DNA of 64,000 nt from Clostridium sp. Marseille-P3244 (GTDB lineage Bacteria > Bacillota > Clostridia > Lachnospirales > Lachnospiraceae), in NCBI RefSeq assembly GCF_900120155.1, contig NZ_LT635548.1, positions 158,601 to 222,600 on the forward strand. The letters run 5' to 3'. The translations under genes were made by a program, and so were the position numbers. Below are positions 17,274 to 23,820 of the stretch, in pieces. Within the stretch, counting starts at the first letter, position 1. Every line of letters begins with the position of its first letter. The notes under the pieces were generated by a model, which was not told where the DNA came from, searched no databases, and saw nothing but the letters and a program-made list of their open reading frames with translations.

Positions 17274-17359
17274 TTATTTTTTCAAATGTCACAATATTAT
17301 CGTCTATTTGCTTAATATATATAAATATTTTTTGTTCATTGCGCACTACACTTTCAATA

Positions 17360-17373
17360 ATTTTCATGAAAAT
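17360..17373. promoter_or_regulatory. LacI-type operator O2, 14-base palindrome
   Basis: ATTTTCATGAAAAT, identical to the core of O1, about 33 bases upstream of the lacI-like promoter and 153 bases from O1 centre to centre. This arrangement could allow looping and autoregulation. Confidence 0.7.
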
Positions 17374-17405
17374 AATTTTTATGCAATATTTTTTTCATTT
17401 ATTTA

Positions 17406-17434
17406 TTGCCATATTACGGTATTTTTCATATAAT
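17406..17434 (+). promoter_or_regulatory. Sigma-A type promoter for the LacI-family regulator
   Basis: TTGCCA (17406-17411), 17-base spacer, TATAAT (17429-17434), about 60 bases upstream of the regulator start. Confidence 0.7.
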
Positions 17435-17498
17435 AAACAGAGACATCTACGGCATTATTTCTAGAAATATCAAAAAATGTTTTCAGGAGTTTATGAAA

Positions 17499-18521
17499 AT
17501 GTCAACAGGAAAGTTATCAATTTCAGAAATCGCAAAACAGGCCGGGACATCCATCACCACTGTCTCCCGGGCGCTCAATCATCCGGAGCTGGTAAAGGCC
17601 GAAACGGCCGAACGGATCAACCGGGCAATGGAACAACTGAATTATAAACCCAGGTTTACAAAAAAGAAGCCCACGCGGAAGTTGATCGTGATCAATATAC
17701 CTGAAATAACAAACCCCTTTTACAGTGAGATCATCCGTGGCATCGTATCTTCTGCGGAAAGCCATGACTATTATACGCTGATCCACCAGGATGCCCTGAA
17801 GGACGGTCAGTCCGTGGACAACTTCATCAATCTTCTGAAGGCAGTGAAAGCCTGCGGGACGATCCTCCTCTCCCCCCTGGAGAAAAAGTATTACGAACGG
17901 ATCGGTTCCCTGATCCCGATCGTACAGTGCTGTGAATACAATTCTGAAGAATATTCCTATGTCAGCATTGACGATTTTCAGGCGGCGTACAGCGTGATGA
18001 GCCACATCTATTCTCAGGGATGCCGGAAGATCATCTTCATCAACGGACCTCTGAAATATAAATACGCCCGGGAACGCCAGCGCGGATACGAAGCTTTTCT
18101 TGAGCAGAACGAACTGGTCCGCTCGGCAAACTGGACCATCAACCTGCCGGAAGTAAACTATGACACTGCATTCGCCTGCGTCTGTCAGCTGCTCACCTCC
18201 GCCTCACGGCCGGACGCCATTTTTACTTATTCCGATCTGGTCGCTGCTGCCGCACTGAAGGCTGCCAAGCTGCATGATATCAATGTCCCCGAAGATCTGG
18301 TCATCGTCGGATTTGATAACATCAATATTTCTTCCATCTGTGATCCGGCAATCACCACCGTAAACCAGCCGCAGTTTCAGCTGGGCTATACTTCCGGAGA
18401 GATCATTCACGAACACATCAGCTCCCCAACTGCTTACATGCAGAAGGTGCTGCTGAAAACGGAACTAATCATACGTGACTCTTCCGTTCCTTCCAAACAG
18501 AACACGGAACTTGCTATTTGA
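17499..18521 (+). CDS. LacI family transcriptional regulator
   Basis: About 340 residues. The N-terminal helix-turn-helix (ISEIAKQAGTSITTVSRALNHPE, so residues about 7-29) is a textbook LacI motif, followed by a periplasmic-binding-protein-like sensor domain ending in the VIVGFDNINISSICDPAITTV region. Starts at 17493 and 17499 are both possible; CAGGAGT ends 3 and 9 bases before them and I chose 17499. It is divergent from the importer-enzyme operon and in one transcript with the following TIM-barrel gene. It probably represses both directions through O1 and O2 until a pathway metabolite binds. Confidence 0.93.
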   Translation: MSTGKLSISEIAKQAGTSITTVSRALNHPELVKAETAERINRAMEQLNYKPRFTKKKPTRKLIVINIPEITNPFYSEIIRGIVSSAESHDYYTLIHQDALKDGQSVDNFINLLKAVKACGTILLSPLEKKYYERIGSLIPIVQCCEYNSEEYSYVSIDDFQAAYSVMSHIYSQGCRKIIFINGPLKYKYARERQRGYEAFLEQNELVRSANWTINLPEVNYDTAFACVCQLLTSASRPDAIFTYSDLVAAAALKAAKLHDINVPEDLVIVGFDNINISSICDPAITTVNQPQFQLGYTSGEIIHEHISSPTAYMQKVLLKTELIIRDSSVPSKQNTELAI

Positions 18522-18549
18522 ATTTTTATTTATAGAAGGAGGATTTTTT

Positions 18550-19317
18550 ATGAAATATTCTGTATGCACTGACGCGCTGTTTCCCGACACGCCTGTAGAA
18601 GACATCATCCCGGTCCTGAGGGACCACGGGTATGACACAATCGAATTCTGGACCTGGTGGGACAAGGATCTGGAGCGGATAGAACATTTATGTGCAGAAC
18701 ATCAGATTCAGATTTCCACATTCTGCGTAGATTTCCGCACAAATCCGGGGATTCCGGAAGATCACGACAAATATCTGGAGGGACTTGACGCTTCAATCCG
18801 GGCAGCCCGCAGGCTCAACTGCCGTACTCTGATCGCGCAGGCCGGCTGGAGCGCGGAAGGAGTGCCGGCTGATGTACATGACCGGGCTCTCAGAACAGTG
18901 CTCAAAGACGCCGTTCCCACGCTGGAGAAAAATGATATCACTCTTATTCTGGAACCTCTTAATATCAAAGTGGACCATCCCGGATATCATCTGAGCACAA
19001 GTGAGCATGCTTTTTCCATCCTGGACGAGGTTGGGAGCAGTCATGTCAAGCTCCTCTTCGATATCTATCATCAGCAGATCACGGAAGGGAACATCCTGGC
19101 AACGATTGAAAAACACCTGGATCAGATCGGCCACTTCCATATCGCGGCCGTTCCCGGAAGGATCGAGCCTTATAATGGTGAACTGGATTATCCGTACATC
19201 ATCGATCAGATTTCACGCCTTGGCTATAACGGGTGCTGGGGGTTGGAATATATGCCCAAGTCAGATCCCTGGAGCACACTGGATACAGTAAAGAAGATCT
19301 TTCCTGGAAATGAATAA
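18550..19317 (+). CDS. Hydroxypyruvate-isomerase-like TIM-barrel protein
   Basis: 255 residues, xylose-isomerase-like TIM barrel closest in pattern to the Hyi group. The four metal ligands can be assigned: Glu135 (LILEPLN), Asp171 (LLFDIYHQQ), His197 (GHFHIAAVPGR) and Glu233 (GLEYMP). It would interconvert an aldose/ketose or hydroxy-aldehyde/ketone pair in the cytoplasm. The ATG at 18550 follows GAAGGAGG. It starts 28 bases after the LacI-type gene and shares its transcript, so it belongs to the same regulon although it is on the opposite strand from the main operon. Confidence 0.85.
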   Translation: MKYSVCTDALFPDTPVEDIIPVLRDHGYDTIEFWTWWDKDLERIEHLCAEHQIQISTFCVDFRTNPGIPEDHDKYLEGLDASIRAARRLNCRTLIAQAGWSAEGVPADVHDRALRTVLKDAVPTLEKNDITLILEPLNIKVDHPGYHLSTSEHAFSILDEVGSSHVKLLFDIYHQQITEGNILATIEKHLDQIGHFHIAAVPGRIEPYNGELDYPYIIDQISRLGYNGCWGLEYMPKSDPWSTLDTVKKIFPGNE

Positions 19318-19322
19318 AACGA

Positions 19323-19348
19323 CCCGGGCAGCTGCTTATCCAGCAGTT
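19323..19348 (+). terminator. 5' half of an intrinsic terminator, split by IS3-family insertion
   Basis: Left arm CCCGGGCAGCTGCT (19323-19336), loop TATCC, then AGCAGTT. Joined to 21072 onward it completes a 14-pair stem (with G-T pairs) followed by a run of seven T. The insertion copy of GTT is at 19346-19348. Confidence 0.8.
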
Positions 19349-19414
19349 TGATATGCTCCCCTTTAGGTAGACAGTTGAAATAATAAAACTGTTTATCTGG
19401 AGGGGAGTTTTATT

Positions 19415-20092
19415 ATGCCTAGAGGAATATTACCAGAAGTGAAGCTGCAGGCTGTAAAAGATTACATTTCAGGAAACGGATCCTATCTATCACACGCCAG
19501 CGAACTTGGAGTGAATGAAACCGTTTTTAGAAGATGGGTTAACAAGTATAAAGCATTTGGAGAATCCGCTTTCCTCAGAACAGGGCACAATCAATCCTAT
19601 TCAGCCTCCTTTAAAAAAGATGTTGTTGAAGCGTATCTAAACGGAGAAGGATCTTACAGGGAACTGGCAGTCACCTATAACATTCCTTCCGAAGATACAA
19701 TCAGGAAGTGGGTTTTGAGGTATAATGGACATGAGAAGCTGAAAGCTTCCGGAACAGGAGGAAATGCTATCATGACCAAAGGAAGAAAAACCACTTTCGA
19801 TGAACGGGTCGAAATCGTGCAATACTGCATTGCCCATGATCATAATTATGCCAAGACATCAGAACAGTTTAAGATTTCTTACCAACAGGCACGTAATTAT
19901 ACTATAAAATACGAGAAGCAGGGAGTGGAGGCTCTTCGTGACAGACGTGGAAAACGAAAACCAGAAGCGGAAATGTCAGAACTCGAAAAGCTGCGGGCAG
20001 AAAACCGGATTTTGCGGGCAGAAAAAGAACACGCGCAAATGGAGGCGGACTTCCTAAAAAAACTTGCAGAAATCGAAAGGAGGCGGGGCTGA
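19415..20092 (+). CDS. IS3-family transposase OrfA (DNA-binding subunit)
   Basis: 225 residues with two or three helix-turn-helix units (VKLQAVKDYISGNGSYLSHASEL; SFKKDVVEAYLNGEGSYRELA; then FDERVEIVQYCIAHDHNYAKT) and a C-terminal leucine-rich coiled coil (EMSELEKLRAENRILRAEKEH). It recognises the element ends. It overlaps the upstream reach of OrfB, which is in the -1 frame. A run of seven A (20056-20062) near the end is a candidate slippage site for making an OrfAB fusion. Confidence 0.92.
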   Translation: MPRGILPEVKLQAVKDYISGNGSYLSHASELGVNETVFRRWVNKYKAFGESAFLRTGHNQSYSASFKKDVVEAYLNGEGSYRELAVTYNIPSEDTIRKWVLRYNGHEKLKASGTGGNAIMTKGRKTTFDERVEIVQYCIAHDHNYAKTSEQFKISYQQARNYTIKYEKQGVEALRDRRGKRKPEAEMSELEKLRAENRILRAEKEHAQMEADFLKKLAEIERRRG

Positions 20093-20121
20093 GCCGGCAA
20101 AGAAACAAACACATTTATCAG

Positions 20122-20991
20122 GTGATCAAAGAGGAACATGAAGAACACCATTACTCGATCCGATCCTTATGTAAACTTGGCGGCATTACAAGAGCGGCTT
20201 ACTACAAATGGCTGAACCGTATAGAAACAGCAAATGACCGGCTGAACAAACAGATTTCTGACCGGTTGGAAGCAATCCATCAAGAACATCCTGACATGGG
20301 ATATCGGAGATTAAATGACAAGCTCCGTCACGATAACGGCATCAAAGTAAATGACAAAAGAATCCTGCGCATATGCAGAAAACAGCAGATAAGATCAAAC
20401 TTGAGATATCGTTATGACGGCTGTACCCGGCCATCAAAAAATCCGGCTTTTATAGCAGAAAATGTTTTAAACAGAGACTTTCATGCAGATGGTCTGAACA
20501 AGAAATGGGTAACTGATGTAACAGAGTTTAAGTATGGCACTTCATTTGATCATATCCATAAGCTATACCTGAGTGTGATTCTGGACTTATGTGATCATCG
20601 TCCAGTTGCATATGTGTTAAGTGATCACAATAACAATCAATTGGTATTTGATACTTTCGATCAGGCAGTAAAGAACAATCCGGGAGCTCATCCAATCTTT
20701 CATAGTGACCGGGGCTTCCAATATACCTCCCGCGCGTTTCACCAAAAGCTAATAGACGCGGGAATGACACAGAGCATGTCCCGAGTAGCACACTGTACGG
20801 ATAATGGACCTATGGAAGGATTCTGGGGGATACTAAAACGCGAAATGTATTATGGGAAGAAGTATCATACCAGAGAGGAACTTGTACAAGCGATAACGGC
20901 ATATATAGACTATTACATAAATGACCGCCCGCAAAGGGGCCTTGATGTATTAACACCGTTTGAATTTCATGAACGGTTATTAGCCGCATAA
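20122..20991 (+). CDS. IS3-family transposase OrfB (DDE catalytic subunit)
   Basis: 289 residues from the GTG at 20122. The frame is open back to before 20092, as expected if it is made as an OrfAB frameshift product. The DDE residues lie in WVTDVTEF, FHSDRGFQY and PMEGFWGILK. An HTH_21 region (YSIRSLCKLGGITRAAYYKW) is at the N-terminus. The gene appears intact, so the element may still be mobile. Confidence 0.92.
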   Translation: MIKEEHEEHHYSIRSLCKLGGITRAAYYKWLNRIETANDRLNKQISDRLEAIHQEHPDMGYRRLNDKLRHDNGIKVNDKRILRICRKQQIRSNLRYRYDGCTRPSKNPAFIAENVLNRDFHADGLNKKWVTDVTEFKYGTSFDHIHKLYLSVILDLCDHRPVAYVLSDHNNNQLVFDTFDQAVKNNPGAHPIFHSDRGFQYTSRAFHQKLIDAGMTQSMSRVAHCTDNGPMEGFWGILKREMYYGKKYHTREELVQAITAYIDYYINDRPQRGLDVLTPFEFHERLLAA

Positions 20992-20996
20992 AAAGA

Positions 20997-21018
20997 TTGC
21001 CCGGCACAAGCCGGGCAA
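20997..21018 (+). terminator. Hairpin after OrfB inside the IS3-family element
   Basis: Perfect stem TTGCCCGGC / GCCGGGCAA with an ACAA loop, starting 5 bases past the orfB stop. An A/T-rich tail follows but no clean T-run. Confidence 0.55.
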
Positions 21019-21068
21019 CACAAAAATTTTATATTTTTTTCATTGTCTACTTGACGGGTAGCACACCA

Positions 21069-21089
21069 GTTGTCCGGGCCTCTTTTTTT
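21069..21089 (+). terminator. 3' half of the terminator split by the IS3-family element
   Basis: GTT duplication, then GTCCGGGCC and the T-run (21082-21089) that ends at the era stop codon. Before insertion this hairpin closed the lacI/Hyi-like transcript and faced era. Confidence 0.8.
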
Positions 21090-21989
21090 CTAATTTTCAT
21101 CTTCCCGATATCCGAAATTTTTCATCAGATAATCGCTGTCCCGCCAGTTCTTCTGCACCTTCACCCACAGCTTCAGATTTACTCTGCAGTCCAGCAGCCG
21201 CTCAATCTCGTAACGGGCCGTGCTTCCGATTTTCTTGAGCATGCTTCCCTGCTTCCCGATGATGATCCCTTTGTGGGAGTCTCTCTCACAGATGATCGTG
21301 GCATCGATATGCATGACTTTTCGTTCCATCTTCATCCGGTCAATGGCCACGGCGATCCCGTGCGGGATCTCTTCATTCAGACAGTGCAGGGCTTTCTCCC
21401 GGATCAGCTCTGCCACGATCTGCCGCTCCGGCTGGTCCGTTACCGTATCTTCATCATAAAACTGAGGGCCGTAAGGCAGGTATTTCAGGATGACCTTCAC
21501 CAGCTCATCCGTATTATCCCCGCTCCTCGCCGACACCGGAACGATTTCCGCGAAATCATATTCCTTCCGGTACAGGTCAATGGCCGGAAAAATCTCTTCT
21601 TTTTTCACCATGTCAATCTTGTTGATCACCAGAATAACCGGTGTTTTCACCTTTTTAAGCTGGTCTATAATATGGCGCTCGCCTGCCCCGATAAAGGTGG
21701 ACGGCTCCACAAGCCACAGCACTACATCCACTTCATTGAGCGAACGTTCCGCGATATGGACCATGTATTCTCCCAGTTTGTTCTTCGCCTTGTGGATTCC
21801 CGGCGTATCCACGAAAATAATCTGCCCTTCCTCCGTAGTCAGGACTGTCTGAATCCGGTTTCTTGTTGTCTGGGGCTTGTTTGACGTGATGGCGATCTTC
21901 TGTCCGATCAGATGATTCATCAAAGTGGACTTGCCTACATTCGGCCTGCCGATCAGAGTGACAAACCCCGACTTGTAATTTTCTCTCAT
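21090..21989 (-). CDS. era: GTPase Era
   Basis: 299 residues: GTPase domain with G1 (GRPNVGKST, residues 14-22), G3 (DTPGIH), G4 (NKID) and a C-terminal KH RNA-binding domain (GIIIGKQGSMLKKIG). It binds the 3' end of 16S rRNA and helps 30S maturation. The ATG at 21989 follows GGGAGAC; longer upstream frames are not conserved-looking and cross the promoter at 22089-22117. In related Clostridia era is followed by recO. Here the two are separated by the catabolic island and an IS element. Confidence 0.96.
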   Translation of the reverse strand: MRENYKSGFVTLIGRPNVGKSTLMNHLIGQKIAITSNKPQTTRNRIQTVLTTEEGQIIFVDTPGIHKAKNKLGEYMVHIAERSLNEVDVVLWLVEPSTFIGAGERHIIDQLKKVKTPVILVINKIDMVKKEEIFPAIDLYRKEYDFAEIVPVSARSGDNTDELVKVILKYLPYGPQFYDEDTVTDQPERQIVAELIREKALHCLNEEIPHGIAVAIDRMKMERKVMHIDATIICERDSHKGIIIGKQGSMLKKIGSTARYEIERLLDCRVNLKLWVKVQKNWRDSDYLMKNFGYREDEN

Positions 21990-22088
21990 GCCGTCTCCCT
22001 TTCTATTTCCCTTCAGTGATTCTTCATGCCGCGCCCGTTTATGCCGGCATCGGGCCTCACTGGTAACACCGCAAAACTGCCATGTATT

Positions 22089-22117
22089 ATTGTATCGGAT
22101 TTGTTTTTTCGAGTCAA
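22089..22117 (-). promoter_or_regulatory. Sigma-A type promoter for era
   Basis: Minus-strand TTGACT (22112-22117), 17-base spacer, TACAAT (22089-22094). The IS1202-like element begins 19 bases further upstream, so era keeps this promoter but is cut off from the genes that used to precede it. Confidence 0.7.
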
Positions 22118-22135
22118 CCAGGCAAAAACACCAGT

Positions 22136-23642
22136 TGTTATTCACTTATGATAATGTCTCCCTAGGATTCTCTTGAGATAATGTCACTTTTTGATAAACT
22201 ATAAAACTATGAAAGAAGGTAAAATCACATTGTCTCAAAAGCAACTAAAAACATTTATGATTATCAACAGCTTCATCGACAAGTCCATTACAAGACAACA
22301 GGCTGCTGAGCTCTTAGGTCTTTCTACTCGCCAGATTACACGTTTAAAGAAAGGAGTCCTCTCTTCTGGTGCTCATTCCCTTATCCATAAAAATACTGGT
22401 AGAAAACCTGCTCACGCTGTTCCTGATGAAACGAAGGAAGCTGTCCTTCAAATTTATTCCCGCCCGGAATTGTCTGGGGTCAACTTCCTCCATTTCAAAG
22501 ATATACTCTTAGCAGATTTCGGAATCTCCATTTCCTATTCTGCTCTTTCCAGTATACTAAAAAATGCAGGTTTTGAAAGCCCCAAAAAGAAAAAAATCCG
22601 GCATCGCACCCACCGCCGGAAACGGAAGCCTCATCCCGGACAGCTGGTCCAGATTGACGCCTCCCCGTATGAATGGTTCGGAGGTCCTGTGAAATACACC
22701 CTCCACGGGGCTATCGATGATGCTTCCGGACAGGTTGTCGGCCTGTTCCTCACACAAAACGAATGCCTTTATGGCTACCTGGAAACCCTGCGGCAATGCT
22801 GTACCGATTTTGGAATTCCTCAGACTGTTTATTCAGACAACCATACCATCTTCCGCTCCCCTAAGACCGGGAAGATGACGACGGATGAACTGATTGCCGG
22901 AAAAACCGTACACTTGACCCAATTCGGGCGCTCGATGCATGAATTGGGGGTCGATATGATCTTTGCCAAAACACCCCAGGCAAAAGGACGCATTGAGCGC
23001 CTGTGGAACACCCTTCAAAGCCGTCTTCCCGTTGAACTTGCAAAACGGGGGATCCGCACTCTGACAGAGGCAAATCTTTTTTTAGAAAAAGAATACCGTA
23101 CCCTCTTTAACCAGAAGTTTGCAGTAGAGCCCGAAGCAGCTTCGATCTTTGTCCCTCTTTCAGCGCAGACAGATATCGACTCCATCCTTTGTGTAAAACA
23201 CACAAGGAAAACAGATGCAGCCGGTACATTCTCTTTTAAGAACAGGTGCTTCCAGATCCTGGACAATGGCTTTCCTATCATCAATGCACGGCGTGAGATC
23301 ACCGTACTGATCAGTCCGCGTTTTGGAATACGTGTAAAATACAACGGGCAGGTTTATGATACGATCCGTTATCTTAAGCCCCAAAACAAGAATGCAAACA
23401 TGAAAGTCCCTAAAAAAGTAAAGACCATTGTGGAACCACATCTGCAGCTGCGTCATAGCAGCAAGGAATGGAAAGCCATTTGGTGGATGGAGGACTATAA
23501 TCTGTCCCTAAAATTTTTATACGAACTGTTTTTTGAGAAACAACAGTCTGCTTCGTAAAAGGGCATTTGCCCTTTTACGAAAGTGACATTATCTCAAGTG
23601 AAACTTAATATAAAAAAGTGACATTTTCAAAAGTTATTGACA
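22136..23642 (+). mobile_element. IS1202-like (ISNCY-type) insertion sequence, complete copy
   Basis: 1,507 bases with related ends: TGTTATTCACTTATGATAAT at the left and TGTCAATAACTTTTGAAAAT read inward from the right, each then TGTC. Each end also holds an inner copy of TTGAGATAATGTCACTTT (about 22173-22190 and, inverted, 23582-23598). One transposase gene fills the middle. No clear target duplication was found next to the ends. Confidence 0.85.
22209..23558 (+). CDS. IS1202-like transposase
   Basis: 449 residues from the ATG at 22209; a TTG at 22191 is an alternative and neither has a good ribosome site. The N-terminal helix-turn-helix part (SITRQQAAELLGLSTRQITRL) is followed by an rve-type integrase core with Asp150 (QIDASPYEWFG), Asp210 (VYSDNHTIF) and Glu263 (KGRIERLWNTL). 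It is intact. The second copy at 62977 differs at one base in the shared part (TCA here, CCA there, residue 318 Ser/Pro). Confidence 0.9.
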   Translation: MKEGKITLSQKQLKTFMIINSFIDKSITRQQAAELLGLSTRQITRLKKGVLSSGAHSLIHKNTGRKPAHAVPDETKEAVLQIYSRPELSGVNFLHFKDILLADFGISISYSALSSILKNAGFESPKKKKIRHRTHRRKRKPHPGQLVQIDASPYEWFGGPVKYTLHGAIDDASGQVVGLFLTQNECLYGYLETLRQCCTDFGIPQTVYSDNHTIFRSPKTGKMTTDELIAGKTVHLTQFGRSMHELGVDMIFAKTPQAKGRIERLWNTLQSRLPVELAKRGIRTLTEANLFLEKEYRTLFNQKFAVEPEAASIFVPLSAQTDIDSILCVKHTRKTDAAGTFSFKNRCFQILDNGFPIINARREITVLISPRFGIRVKYNGQVYDTIRYLKPQNKNANMKVPKKVKTIVEPHLQLRHSSKEWKAIWWMEDYNLSLKFLYELFFEKQQSAS

Positions 23643-23772
23643 CTCATTATAATTGACTGATCATGCCATTTCTGCACAAAATTCTGCCTTCTTTATAAAA
23701 ACAGGGTCGAAAAAAGGCACAGTCTGTACAGACCGCACCCTGCTGAACTTCATTTGTGAAAATTATGTGAAC

Positions 23773-23806
23773 GGGGCCGTGTACCTTTTAAAAGGTACAC
23801 GGCCCC
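23773..23806. repeat. Perfect 34-base palindrome of the GGGGNC...TTTTAAAA...GNCCCC family
   Basis: GGGGCCGTGTACCTTTT followed by its exact reverse complement. It lies 15 bases past the M16C peptidase stop, so it may act as that transcript's 3' hairpin. Related copies are at 50959-50992 and 51859-51892. Confidence 0.85.
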
Positions 23807-23820
23807 TTTATCGCTTTATC

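Larger units (their letters stand above)
19349..21068 (+). mobile_element. IS3-family (IS150-like) insertion sequence, complete
   Basis: 1,720 bases with imperfect inverted ends (TGATATGCTCCCCTTTAGGT at the left; TGGTGTGCTACCCGTCAAGT read inward from the right, both then GTAGACA-like). It is flanked by a 3-base duplication GTT (19346-19348 and 21069-21071). It carries orfA and orfB in different frames. Removing the element and one GTT restores a transcription terminator, which fixes the boundaries to the base. Confidence 0.9.

Noticed and set aside
21990..22145. 52-residue N-terminal extension of Era
   Set aside because: The extra residues are unlike Era, cross the predicted era promoter and reach into the IS element. 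The ATG at 21989 has a ribosome site and gives the normal length.
22111..23670. Target-site duplication of the first IS1202-like element
   Set aside because: The 25 bases on each side do not match, so none could be called. The ends rest on inverted-repeat alignment and on comparison with the second copy.
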